A DNA stretch of 64,000 nt from Archaeoglobus sulfaticallidus PM70-1 (GTDB taxonomy: Archaea > Halobacteriota > Archaeoglobi > Archaeoglobales > Archaeoglobaceae): positions 1,470,571 through 1,534,570 of the forward strand of contig NC_021169.1 of the NCBI RefSeq assembly GCF_000385565.1, in the 5' to 3' direction. Under the pieces are notes generated by a model. That model had not been told where the DNA came from. It made no database searches and saw nothing but the letters and a program-made list of their open reading frames with translations. Position 1 is the stretch's first letter. Every line of letters begins with the position of its first letter. The position numbers were made by a program, and so were the translations under genes. This document shows positions 33,197 to 41,432 of this stretch, piece by piece.

Positions 33197-33738
33197 ATGA
33201 CAGAGGAAGAATTCTTTATTGTTGGAATAGAATTTGCAAAAGTGACAAGCCAAAAGGTTATGCACGACATTGCTGCAATGAAAACTTACAAGCATATCGA
33301 TGACAGATTAAATCTCCACATGGCTCTAAGGAGCTTAGAGCTGGTGCCATGATTGAAGAATCCGACATAGTCTTATAGATGGAACTCTAAGCGGCTACAT
33401 CGTAAGTCCTCCAGCCACTTTACGGACAACAAAACTTACACAAGCGTTGCGGACAGGTACGACTTCAACAACCTCATCGAAGACTTCATTGAAGCTCTCG
33501 ACAGTTGGTGAATATAGGTCGAGAGTGACATCAAAAAGGGACTTTCCCAGCACCAGAGCCTTTTAAGCAGATCGCCTTACTTCGATAAGCTCGAAGAGAA
33601 GTACAGTGTCAAGGGTGTAGGAGACCAAGACAACCTCAGGGTTCTGCTCGAGTACATCAAATACTTGCATGTGCTCCCTAATCAAAAACAGCCATTTCTG
33701 AAAGTGTTCTCGGTCATTTCACTACCTCGCCGGACTGA
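33197..33738 (+). pseudogene. Decayed gene, probably a NurA-domain nuclease
   Basis: Pieces of protein appear in order in shifting frames: EEFFIVGIEFAKVTSQKV and YKHIDDRLNLHMALRSLEL from ATG 33197; EESDIV then LIDGTLSGYIV; YTSVADRYDFNNLIEDFIEA; SQHQSLLSRSPYFDKLEEKY; NLRVLLEYIKYLHVL; and KTAISESVLGHFTTSPD. The order of an LRSLEL helix, an LIDGTLSG strand, an EYI-YL-L helix and a K-SES/pD ending is that of NurA nucleases (5'-end resection with HerA). At least four frameshifts or stops destroy it. 32793-33196 and 33739-33846 hold nothing else convincing. The family call is tentative. Confidence 0.4.
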
Positions 33739-33846
33739 TTGTGGATCGAGAACTGTCGAATAATATACAATGTTGAGAAGTGGCAGAGATAACTCGATAG
33801 CTCAACCTCACAAAAAATATTTCAAGATATATGCAAATGAAATGCT

Positions 33847-34317
33847 GTGGTAGTCTATGTAATCGACACGAGTGCGATAATTTTCAAAAAAGGATTTTAT
33901 AAAAAAATGGTTACAGTTCCTGAAGTGGTCGAGGAAGTTAAGGATAGCAACTCGTCAAGCTACCTCTCCATAATTGATCTGGAAGTCATAGAGCCTGACA
34001 GAAAATACATAAAAAACATTGAAAGAGTTGCAAGAAAAACGGGGGATATCTACAGGCTTTCTGAGACAGACATCAAGCTGTTAGCTCTTGCAAGCGAGCT
34101 GAGTGAAAAGGAGGAAGTTGTACTGGTTACAGATGACTACTCGATCCAGAATGTTGCAAGAAAAATTGGTTTTAAGACTGATTCCATAATCCAGAAGGGA
34201 ATATCAAGCGAATACAAATGGGTGAGGAAATGCAGAGGATGTAAAAGAGTTATCAAAGATGATGTAGATAGGTGCCCTGTCTGTGGAAGCGAATTGTATC
34301 TTGTCAGGGTTAAGTAA
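33847..34317 (+). CDS. nob1: Ribosome-assembly endonuclease Nob1 (PIN + zinc ribbon)
   Basis: A 156-residue protein. The PIN domain starts VVYVIDTSAIIF with the first catalytic Asp; further acidic residues are in VPEVVEEV, SETDIKLLALA and VTDDYSIQNVA. The C-terminal zinc ribbon is CRGCKRVIKDDVDRCPVCG. Nob1 cuts the 3' end of 16S pre-rRNA. The start is GTG at 33847, immediately before the first strand. The length fits archaeal Nob1. It is preceded by about 1 kb of decayed sequence and has no close operon partner. NMD3 lies 1.5 kb further on. Confidence 0.9.
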   Translation: MVVYVIDTSAIIFKKGFYKKMVTVPEVVEEVKDSNSSSYLSIIDLEVIEPDRKYIKNIERVARKTGDIYRLSETDIKLLALASELSEKEEVVLVTDDYSIQNVARKIGFKTDSIIQKGISSEYKWVRKCRGCKRVIKDDVDRCPVCGSELYLVRVK

Positions 34318-34400
34318 GTCTGTTAGGTGAGTTAAGTCTAGCAGGATATGGTATCTTTGGAATCACCCGAATAAAACATACGAGAAAGCTAATGAAGAAG

Positions 34401-34489
34401 CCATTCACCATGAAATCTTATCATAATGGTGTATGGAAAAATTTATATACCTGCATTCTAAATAATATAACATTATGATAATCATAATG
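34401..34489 (+). promoter_or_regulatory. Promoter with two inverted repeats flanking the TATA box of the PAS gene
   Basis: Left element: CCATTCACCAT (34401-34411) and ATGGTGTATGG (34426-34436) are inverted with one mismatch in 11. TATA box: AAAAATTTATATAC at about 34437-34450. Right element: CATTATGAT-A-ATCATAATG (34471-34489), a perfect 9-bp inverted repeat at the expected start of transcription. The half-site ATCATAATG also occurs at 34420-34428 inside the left element. The promoter thus carries repeated sites for at least one dimeric regulator. The mRNA leader ends in AAGGAGG at 34513-34519. Confidence 0.55.
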
Positions 34490-34538
34490 ATTCAGCAAAT
34501 AAAATGCATCTAAGGAGGTAGACCAGGGGTGGTTTGCT

Positions 34539-35750
34539 TTGATCCTTACTTTTTCTTCCTGGGTGGGGTGGACTATCGTTGGTTTTCCGATTTTTGTCCT
34601 CATTATTTGTAGAAACCACCTTTACAGAAACCGCCGCTCAGAAAGGAGAGGCAGAAAGAGGAAAGAAGAAAGAAAAAGGATGCTTGAAAGATTGAAGAGA
34701 TACGAAAGATTCTACGAAAATGCCCGTGATATCTTTTTCATCCTTGACAAAAATGGCAGGTTCATCGATGTAAATCCAAAGTTTGCGGAAATGCTCGGCT
34801 ATGCTCCTGAAGAACTGATTGGACATACCTCCAAGAGAATTACCCATCCTGAGGATTTAGAAGGGCTCAAAGAGCTGTTCAAAAGGGTTCTGAAAGGAAA
34901 CACTGGAAGATATGAATTCAGGGGTGTATCAAAGGATGGCAGGATTATCTGGTTTGAAGTAATTGAATGGCCGGTTTTTGATGGGGAAGGCGAGGTCAAA
35001 GAGGTTAAAGAGATCGAAGGCATTGTTAGAGATATCACTGAAAGAAAGAAAATTGAAAAGGCTTTGAAAGATTCGGAGGAAATGTTCAGAACTCTAGCAG
35101 AAAAATCCCTTGTTGGGATATATCTTATCCAGGACGGAGTTTTTAAGTATGTAAATCCAAAAATGGCTGAGATCTGGGGATATGAGACTGACGAATTGAT
35201 AGGGAGATCCCCCCTCGAATTTATTCACCCTGATGATAAGGAAACTGTCAGAAAAAACCTTGAAAGAAGAATAGCGGGTGAAATTGAGTCGATAAACTAC
35301 TGTCTGAGGATGATAAGAAAAGACGGGGAAAAGAGATACAATGAAGTTTTTGGCTCGAGGATAGTATACAAAGGTAAGCCTGCCATAATCGGAACCCTTA
35401 TAGACATCACAGAAAGACTTGAACTTGAAAAAGCAAAGTTAAAAGCATTTGAACAGATAGAGAAAAACATCGAGAACTATGCAATCCTTGTGGATCAGAT
35501 AAGAAACCCTCTAACGGTGATTTCAGGGATAACCGAGGTAATGCTTGATGGAAAGGATGGTGAACTTAGGGAATTAAAGGAGATCATAATGGATGCAGTT
35601 AAAAGAATTGAAGATGTTGTGAGCAAGCTGGACAGGGGCTGGCTTGAGTCGGAGAGAATAAGAGATTTTCTCAGGGGGAAATTAGGTGGAAAAAGAAAGG
35701 GATGGAAGAAACTGGGAATAAAATACAGGCAGAAAGATTTCGAGGATTAA
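34539..35750 (+). CDS. Membrane-anchored PAS-PAS sensor with degenerate kinase core
   Basis: 403 residues. One TM helix (about 10-27, WTIVGFPIFVLIIC), a very basic stretch (RNRRSERRGRKRKEERKR), then PAS1 (about 50-170) and PAS2 (about 178-295, closely like PAS2 of the protein at 26684: EKSLVGIYLIQDGVFKYVNP is identical). The end is a DHp-like helix pair with ILVDQIRNPLTVISG, where Asp replaces the phospho-His, and the tail SKLDRGWLESERIRDFLRG. No ATPase domain is present. It has its own, apparently regulated, promoter. Function is unknown. It may partner a full kinase such as the one at 24579. Confidence 0.85.
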   Translation: MILTFSSWVGWTIVGFPIFVLIICRNHLYRNRRSERRGRKRKEERKRMLERLKRYERFYENARDIFFILDKNGRFIDVNPKFAEMLGYAPEELIGHTSKRITHPEDLEGLKELFKRVLKGNTGRYEFRGVSKDGRIIWFEVIEWPVFDGEGEVKEVKEIEGIVRDITERKKIEKALKDSEEMFRTLAEKSLVGIYLIQDGVFKYVNPKMAEIWGYETDELIGRSPLEFIHPDDKETVRKNLERRIAGEIESINYCLRMIRKDGEKRYNEVFGSRIVYKGKPAIIGTLIDITERLELEKAKLKAFEQIEKNIENYAILVDQIRNPLTVISGITEVMLDGKDGELRELKEIIMDAVKRIEDVVSKLDRGWLESERIRDFLRGKLGGKRKGWKKLGIKYRQKDFED

Positions 35751-35821
35751 CCGTAAATTTGGGATGTCATATAGCAGTACGGCAAAGATTAAATACAATC
35801 CTCTAAAACAGATCATTTACG

Positions 35822-36808
35822 ATGAGAAAATGTGCATTATGCGGAAAAGAAACGGAGTATGAGATCTGTCCGGAGTGCTATATCGAGAGAAATGAAATTT
35901 ATGATATTGAACCCTATCTCCAGATAAAGACCTGTCCGAAATGTGGTAGATTTTTTGTCGAGAAATGGACTGATGTTGATTTATCCCGTGCACTTCACCA
36001 TAGTGCCCTCAGAAGTTTCAGGTACGATCCCGAATTTAAGATAGATTCATTTGAGATTTCGGAGATCGGAGAGAATCGCTGTGTTCTGCACATCGAAGGT
36101 AGCTTTAGGGGGTTGAGGATTGAGCGGGATCACTACTTGGAATTCAGACAGAAAAGGGAGGTCTGTGATCGGTGTAGCAGGTACTATGGCGGTTATTTCG
36201 AGGCAATCATTCAGCTAAGGGCTGAGAACAGAGAACTTGAAAAAGATGAGGTAGAGCTTGCTAAAAAATTAATTTTGAAAGAAATTGAGAAGGAAGTGGA
36301 TAATCCCGGAGCATTTGTTTCAAAAATTGAGGAACTCGAGGAGGGCATAGATTTCTACATAGGAAGCAGAAACATTGCGAGAAAAGCTGTTAGACGGATG
36401 GAAAACGAGATCGGAGGGGTTATAACTGAGAGCCAGAAGATAGCTGGAAGGAAGGATGGCAGAGACATATTCAGAACAACATACTCAATCAGGCTGAAAG
36501 AGTACAGGAACGGAGATGCTGTCAGGGATGGAGATGAAGTGTATATTGTTGTGAATGCTGTCAAAAACAAGGCAATGGATAGCTCGGGAAAGCTGCATGT
36601 TTTAAAGAATCCTGTGCTTGTGAGGAAGAGAGATGAGATAGAGAAGGCTGTGGTTGTGAATGTTGATGCCAGCGTGGTTGAGGTGCTGAGGCCATATGAC
36701 CAGAAAACCGTTCTCGCTGAAAATCACTGGAATCCAAACATAGGGGAAGAGGTATTCTATGTCGAGGAGGGAGACAGAGTCTATATATTTCCCATTATAG
36801 GTAAATGA
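35822..36808 (+). CDS. nmd3: NMD3-like ribosomal export/assembly protein
   Basis: A 328-residue protein with the NMD3 zinc-finger series: CALCGKETEYEICPEC (residues 4-19), CPKCGRFF (about 39) and CDRCSRYYGGYFEAIIQLR (about 117). Then come OB-like and SH3-like beta-rich regions. In eukaryotes NMD3 exports the 60S subunit, and archaeal members act in 50S assembly or quality control. The Taw2 gene begins 6 nt downstream, so the two form an operon for translation-apparatus maturation. The ATG at 35822 sits right before the first Cys pair. Confidence 0.92.
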   Translation: MRKCALCGKETEYEICPECYIERNEIYDIEPYLQIKTCPKCGRFFVEKWTDVDLSRALHHSALRSFRYDPEFKIDSFEISEIGENRCVLHIEGSFRGLRIERDHYLEFRQKREVCDRCSRYYGGYFEAIIQLRAENRELEKDEVELAKKLILKEIEKEVDNPGAFVSKIEELEEGIDFYIGSRNIARKAVRRMENEIGGVITESQKIAGRKDGRDIFRTTYSIRLKEYRNGDAVRDGDEVYIVVNAVKNKAMDSSGKLHVLKNPVLVRKRDEIEKAVVVNVDASVVEVLRPYDQKTVLAENHWNPNIGEEVFYVEEGDRVYIFPIIGK

Positions 36809-36814
36809 GCAAAT

Positions 36815-37819
36815 ATGAAAGGTCTGGCCTTAAAGGTTCCGAAAAGAGATGCTGAGAAAGTCAGAAAGAAAGCAGAATCCATCGGTGCAAAGGATAAAAA
36901 CAGGCTGATCAGATCCGATGGAGAATTCGTGTATATTCCCATATTGACTGGCTTTGAAAGATATTTTGATTACGAGGTTGTTTATGCGGATAGTCCACTA
37001 TCTGCAAGACACAGAAGGCTTGAGGATTACCTTATCGAGATCATACCCAAAGATCTACTGGATTTCATACCAAAGTCGTACAAGATGATTGGAGAAATAA
37101 TTCTGGTTAAAATAGCTGATGAGCTAGAAGCATACAGGAAAGCGATTGGTGAGTGTTTGCTCAGGCTCCACCCGAACTGCAAATCCGTGTGGAGAGATCT
37201 AGGCAAAGAGGATATGCTGAGAAAACCCAGGCTTGAGTTTTTAGCGGGAGATGAAAGCTACACAGAGACTGTAAAGCTGGAGAATGGTTGCTATTTCAAG
37301 CTGGATGTTAAGAAAGTCATGTACAGTGTCGGAAATCAGCACGAAAAGATGAGAATTGCAAGGCTTGTTGAGGATGGCGAGATCGTTGTAGATATGTTCG
37401 CCGGGATAGGTTACTTTTCGATACCAATTGCAAAGCATTCGAATGCTAAGAGGATATACTCAATAGAGATCAACCCCGAATCCTATCACTACCTTCTGGA
37501 GAACATCAGGCTGAATGAAGTGGATAACGTTATCCCGATTCTTGGAGATTCAATGTTTGTGACACCTCCAAAAGCCGATAGGATAATTATGGGACATATT
37601 TACTGCCACGAATTTCTGAAAACCGCATTTTTGGCAGTGGATGAGGGTTATATTCACTACCATGAGGCAGTGCCACTGGCTGTGAAGGACAGGCCTGTGA
37701 ATAGGATAAATGAAGTTGCAGAAAAGCTCGGCAAAAAAGTGAAGATTGAGGGTTACAGAAAGGTAAAAAACTACTCACCGGGAGTTATCCATGCTGTCGT
37801 TGATGTTTATGTTTATTAA
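36815..37819 (+). CDS. taw2: tRNA wybutosine-pathway transferase Taw2 (Trm5/TYW2 family)
   Basis: A 334-residue SAM-binding protein. The Rossmann motif I is VVDMFAGIGYFSIPIAKH (about 190). IYSIEINPESYHYLLENIRLNE gives the acidic loop. IIMGHIYCHEFLKTAF replaces the NPP motif of Trm5 methyltransferases. Together with the ADSPLSARHRRLEDYL N-terminus this favours Taw2, which moves the 3-amino-3-carboxypropyl group of SAM to 4-demethylwyosine at G37 of tRNA-Phe. A Trm5-like m1G37 methyltransferase remains possible because the families are close. It lies 6 nt after nmd3. Confidence 0.75.
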   Translation: MKGLALKVPKRDAEKVRKKAESIGAKDKNRLIRSDGEFVYIPILTGFERYFDYEVVYADSPLSARHRRLEDYLIEIIPKDLLDFIPKSYKMIGEIILVKIADELEAYRKAIGECLLRLHPNCKSVWRDLGKEDMLRKPRLEFLAGDESYTETVKLENGCYFKLDVKKVMYSVGNQHEKMRIARLVEDGEIVVDMFAGIGYFSIPIAKHSNAKRIYSIEINPESYHYLLENIRLNEVDNVIPILGDSMFVTPPKADRIIMGHIYCHEFLKTAFLAVDEGYIHYHEAVPLAVKDRPVNRINEVAEKLGKKVKIEGYRKVKNYSPGVIHAVVDVYVY

Positions 37820-37914
37820 ACAATATGCTACGGATTGGTAACACCAAGTAACAATCAAGTTAATTATCTTAAAAATAGCAAAAAATCTATTTACTTCTTC
37901 TTCGATTTCAGTCT

Positions 37915-38337
37915 ATGGATGAGGCTATTGTAAGAATCGGTGTTAGTCTGCCAAAAAATCTTCTCGCCGAGTTCGATTCTATCATAAGGTCGAGGGGCTA
38001 CTCTTCAAGGTCTGAAGCTATCAGAGATGCCATCAGGATGTACATCAACGAGTACAAGTGGCTCGAGAAGGAGAGTGGAGAGGTCATCGGGGTTGTCAGC
38101 GTTATCTATGACCACAAGTACCGGGGTGTGACCGACACGATAATCTCCCTCCAGCATGATTTCGGGGATGTTGTAACAACAACGATGCACATTCACATAG
38201 ATGAGGAGAACTGTCTGGAGATGATAACTGTTAAAGGCGACATGAGCAAAATCAAGAAGATGGTTGGTAGGTTGAGCGCTTTGAGAGGTGTAACATCAGT
38301 CAAGTTTATAACCGCATTCAAGGAAGAGAAATTCTGA
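37915..38337 (+). CDS. nikR: Nickel-responsive regulator NikR
   Basis: A 140-residue protein. The RHH DNA-binding domain is [20 protein letters not shown] ... [14 protein letters not shown]. The ACT-like metal domain has the nickel ligands: His of SLQHDFGD (about 82), the two His of TMHIHIDE (about 93 and 95) and the Cys of [10 protein letters not shown] (about 101). NikR represses nickel uptake genes when nickel is plentiful. No nickel transporter is next to it. Its stop overlaps the ATG of trm56 by one base, an odd partner. Targets elsewhere in the genome must be assumed. Confidence 0.93.
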   Translation: MDEAIVRIGVSLPKNLLAEFDSIIRSRGYSSRSEAIRDAIRMYINEYKWLEKESGEVIGVVSVIYDHKYRGVTDTIISLQHDFGDVVTTTMHIHIDEENCLEMITVKGDMSKIKKMVGRLSALRGVTSVKFITAFKEEKF

Positions 38338-38846
38338 TGGAAGTTTATGTTCTCAGACTCGGACACAGAGTAAGTAGGGATAAAAGGATCTCAACCCATG
38401 TAGCCCTCACTGCAAGAGCTTTTGGAGCGAAGGGGATATACTTCAGCGTTTACGATGAAAATGTGTTCAGTTCGGTCAGGGGCGTTGTAGATAGATGGGG
38501 TGGAGACTTCCTCATTGAAAGCGTGGAGTGGAGAAAGTTTTTAAGAGAATTTGATGGACTGAAGGTTCACCTAACGATGTACGGCATACCCCTCACTGAA
38601 AAGCTGGATGTGATACGGAAAAGTGAAAGGGTTCTGGTTGTTGTTGGTTCCGAGAAAGTTCCACCAGAGGTATATGAGATGTGCGATATGAACATATCAA
38701 TCGGAAATCAACCCCATAGCGAGGTCGCAGCCTTGGCAGTTTTTCTTGACAGATTGCTTGATAAAACATTCAGGATGAAATTTGATGACGCTAAAATAGA
38801 AGTAATTCCGTGTGAGAAGGGAAAAAAAGTTGTTGAGAAGCCTTAG
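38337..38846 (+). CDS. trm56: tRNA (cytidine-56-2'-O)-methyltransferase
   Basis: A 169-residue SPOUT-class enzyme of the archaeal-specific aTrm56 family, 2'-O-methylating C56 in the T loop. Diagnostic blocks: the start [30 protein letters not shown] (about 80), the SAM knot [14 protein letters not shown] (about 100) and [20 protein letters not shown] (about 121). It overlaps nikR by one base and is itself overlapped by the start of the M50 protease gene, so all three are translationally coupled. Confidence 0.92.
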   Translation: MEVYVLRLGHRVSRDKRISTHVALTARAFGAKGIYFSVYDENVFSSVRGVVDRWGGDFLIESVEWRKFLREFDGLKVHLTMYGIPLTEKLDVIRKSERVLVVVGSEKVPPEVYEMCDMNISIGNQPHSEVAALAVFLDRLLDKTFRMKFDDAKIEVIPCEKGKKVVEKP

Positions 38847-39912
38847 AGGGGATAACATTAGGGATTCAGGTTCAAACACCAGTAACAAAATTATTGAAAC
38901 GTTTACATCTGACATAGAGGAATTCTTCAATATCTACGAGAAGGAAATACTGGATAATGGAATCAGGTACTATGTGAATCCCAGAGATGTCTTCTCGATC
39001 GATGATTTCAAGAAGCGAATTGCAAAGTATCTGCCTACACTAAATATTGAAATGAAATATGTATATGGAGAGTTCGTTATCGAAGCCTTTTTGCGGAGAG
39101 ATGAGAAAGATAATTACTGGATTAACATAATTCTCTTTATTGCAACAGTTGCTACAACAACATTTGTTGGAGCTTCATTCTCCCCGGATTTCAGCCTTTT
39201 AGAAGGCATGAAATTCTCATTTGCGATTATGTTCGTTCTTGGCAGCCATGAAATGGGACACTACATCATCGCAAAGAGATGGGGTATGAAAACCAGCTTA
39301 CCATACTTCATACCATTCCCAACAATTGTCGGGACGCTTGGCGCGATTATAAGGCATAAAGGAGCCATCCCAAACAGAAAAGCCCTGTTCGATGTGGGCG
39401 TATCCGGACCTCTTGTTGGTATTTTTGCATCGATTATCATAACCGCAATAGGACTCAGCCTACCATATAAGGCTGTAGAGGGAACATACATCGAACTCGG
39501 AACACCATTACTGTTCGATTTGATTACCTATATCGTAAAACCTGAAAGCGAGGTAATACATCCAATAGCCTTTGCTGGGTGGGTGGGGATGCTTGTCACA
39601 TTCTTTAACCTCATTCCTGCAGGTCAGCTGGATGGAGGCCATATTTTGAGGGCGATGCTCGGTAAAAAAGCGGATAGAATATCAAGGATCATGCCCATGC
39701 TCGTTATCGCGACAGGGTTGATATATACCACACTCTTCAAACAGGACAGCATTCTCATCTTCTGGGGTTTAGTCGTGTTCATCTTCTCGATGCAGAGACA
39801 TCCAGAACCGCTTGACGATGAAGAGGAAATCGACATGAGGCGCTATCTGATCGGAATTTTTACCTTCATAATTGGCATTCTGTGTTTTAATCCTGCTCCA
39901 ATCAGGATTTAA
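38812..39912 (+). CDS. Site-2-type M50 zinc metalloprotease
   Basis: A 366-residue intramembrane protease with a soluble N-terminal region of about 95 residues, then six or seven TM helices. The zinc site is GSHEMGHYI (HExxH, about 145) and the third ligand lies in [13 protein letters not shown] (LDG motif, about 277). [16 protein letters not shown] and [10 protein letters not shown] are conserved in the family. Such proteases cut membrane-bound regulators or signal-peptide remnants. The GTG start at 38812 overlaps trm56 by 35 nt; a later TTG is possible, which would trim a few residues of the cytosolic N-terminus only. Confidence 0.88.
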   Translation: MRREKKLLRSLRGDNIRDSGSNTSNKIIETFTSDIEEFFNIYEKEILDNGIRYYVNPRDVFSIDDFKKRIAKYLPTLNIEMKYVYGEFVIEAFLRRDEKDNYWINIILFIATVATTTFVGASFSPDFSLLEGMKFSFAIMFVLGSHEMGHYIIAKRWGMKTSLPYFIPFPTIVGTLGAIIRHKGAIPNRKALFDVGVSGPLVGIFASIIITAIGLSLPYKAVEGTYIELGTPLLFDLITYIVKPESEVIHPIAFAGWVGMLVTFFNLIPAGQLDGGHILRAMLGKKADRISRIMPMLVIATGLIYTTLFKQDSILIFWGLVVFIFSMQRHPEPLDDEEEIDMRRYLIGIFTFIIGILCFNPAPIRI

Positions 39913-40066
39913 TTTAGCAATTTAATTTATCAATATAATTTAATAACTCAAAACTAGTATTTTTAGGTTCTATATAAAAACTATTCAGTCCGAAATATGT
40001 ATATAATTTTACATTAAATTATAGTTCCAAGTTAATTTTATATACTGAGAAGGGTAAATATGTTTA

Positions 40067-40498
40067 ATGAAATTGATCGATGAAAAGGACAAGAAAATAA
40101 TCGGAATGCTTGCCGAGGATTCAAGAGTATCCTACACCAAGATGGCTAAAGAACTCGGTATAACTGAGGCAGCGATAAGAAAGAGGGTCAAGAATCTGGA
40201 GGCAAGGGGGATAATAAGGAAGTACACGATAGAAGTGGACAGCACAAAGCTTGGATACAATGTAGTCTCCCTGACAGGAGTTGATACAGAGCCTGAGAAG
40301 TTTCTTGATGTTGCCAAAAAGCTCAAGGACGAGGAGTTCACGAGAAGCGTTTACATAACCACTGGAGACCATATGATCATGGCTGAAATCTGGGCAAAGG
40401 ATGGAGATGAGCTAACAAAGATAATTTCAGAAAAAATTGGGAAAATACCGGGAGTTAAGAAAATCTGTCCAGCAATAATTCTCGAGAAGCTCAAATGA
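40067..40498 (+). CDS. Lrp/AsnC-family transcriptional regulator
   Basis: A 143-residue protein with an AsnC-type HTH ([20 protein letters not shown] ... [17 protein letters not shown]) and a C-terminal RAM/ACT-like domain ([19 protein letters not shown] ... [19 protein letters not shown]). These proteins bind amino acids and control amino-acid metabolism. TATA-like TTTTATATAC at 40036-40045 lies 27 nt before the ATG, giving a leaderless mRNA. It is followed immediately by the converging racemase gene. The ilvBN operon 3.3 kb away is a possible target, but that is a guess. Confidence 0.9.
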   Translation: MKLIDEKDKKIIGMLAEDSRVSYTKMAKELGITEAAIRKRVKNLEARGIIRKYTIEVDSTKLGYNVVSLTGVDTEPEKFLDVAKKLKDEEFTRSVYITTGDHMIMAEIWAKDGDELTKIISEKIGKIPGVKKICPAIILEKLK

Positions 40499-41188
40499 TT
40501 AGCTTATAGCCATTTCCACCGCTTTTCTCGCGTGAATCTCTGTTGTATCGAAGATTGGAATATCAACATCCTCCTGTTTTACTAACAGAGGAATCTCCGT
40601 GCATCCGAGTACTATTCCTTCCACTCCATTTTCAACAAGCTTGGAGATTATTTCCAGAAATCTTGATTTCGATTCTTTCTTTATGATTCCCTTGCACAGT
40701 TCACCGAATATTACATCGTGTACAAATTTTCTCTCTTTTTTATCCGGAACCACTACATCGATTCCATACTTCTTCAGCCCATCTCTGTAAAAGTCATCCT
40801 CCATTGTGAAAAGTGTTCCAAGAAGTCCAACCTTTTTAATGCCATTTTTAACTATTTCCTCAGCAGTAGCGTCTATTATGCTCACAAGGGGGATGTTTAT
40901 TCTGGATTGAACATCGTCTGCCACCTTATGCATCGTGTTCGTGCAGATCAAAACCATGTCCGCTCCAGCATTCTCGAGTGCAGCAGCCCTTTCGGCAAGG
41001 ATGTCGCCAAGAGCTTTCCAGTCTTCTGTCTTCTGTTTCTCAACTATTTCCTCGAAATCAAAGCTGTAAAGGAGTATTTTAGCAGAATGTAAATTTCCAA
41101 GCTTACTTGATATCATCTCATTGATTATTCTGTAGTATTCTGCGGTTGACTCCCAGCTCATACCTCCAAGAAGCCCAATAGTCTTCAT
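40499..41188 (-). CDS. Aspartate/glutamate racemase family protein
   Basis: A 229-residue protein with the cofactor-independent racemase layout. The two catalytic Cys are in MVLICTNTMHKVADDV (about 82) and GIVLGCTEIPLLV (about 196). It starts KTIGLLGGMSWESTAEYY, the glycine-rich phosphate-like loop of aspartate racemase (YgeA/RacX). It interconverts L- and D-aspartate or a related amino acid. The gene begins just beside the tandem repeats at 41200-41251. It ends flush with the Lrp regulator gene (0-nt gap), tail to tail. Confidence 0.85.
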   Translation of the reverse strand: MKTIGLLGGMSWESTAEYYRIINEMISSKLGNLHSAKILLYSFDFEEIVEKQKTEDWKALGDILAERAAALENAGADMVLICTNTMHKVADDVQSRINIPLVSIIDATAEEIVKNGIKKVGLLGTLFTMEDDFYRDGLKKYGIDVVVPDKKERKFVHDVIFGELCKGIIKKESKSRFLEIISKLVENGVEGIVLGCTEIPLLVKQEDVDIPIFDTTEIHARKAVEMAIS

Positions 41189-41199
41189 GATCTCCAGTT

Positions 41200-41251
41200 T
41201 TTTTCTGAAACTTGAAAAACTTTTGGACTGTTTTTCTGAAATTTGAAAAAC
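41200..41251 (-). repeat. Two tandem inverted-repeat elements upstream of the racemase gene
   Basis: The 21-bp unit TTTTTCTGAAAYTTGAAAAAC occurs at 41200-41220 and 41231-41251 (31-bp period, one difference). Each unit is itself an inverted repeat, TTTTTC...GAAAAA, with 7-bp arms in the second copy. They lie 12 to 63 nt upstream of the racemase ATG on the minus strand and 180 nt from the divergent oxidoreductase, so they are candidate operators for the racemase. Confidence 0.5.
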
Positions 41252-41432
41252 AACTTTGGAACGAAATTGGCATTTGAGCTATTAGTCGAAGAGTTTATCG
41301 AAATGTTTATATAGAATAGTATAATTTGAGATCAATAATAGTTTTGAATATCCTATCTCAGATTTGAGTTACTGGTAAAAAGCCCACAAGGTTTTAATAC
41401 AACAATATTAATGCGGATTCTTGGCTGTGGGG

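Noticed and set aside
33100-33303. A 67-codon plus-strand frame before the NurA-like remnant.
   Set aside because: Composition is not protein-like (Thr/Asn/Arg-rich), and it overlaps a frame with better coding character from 33197.
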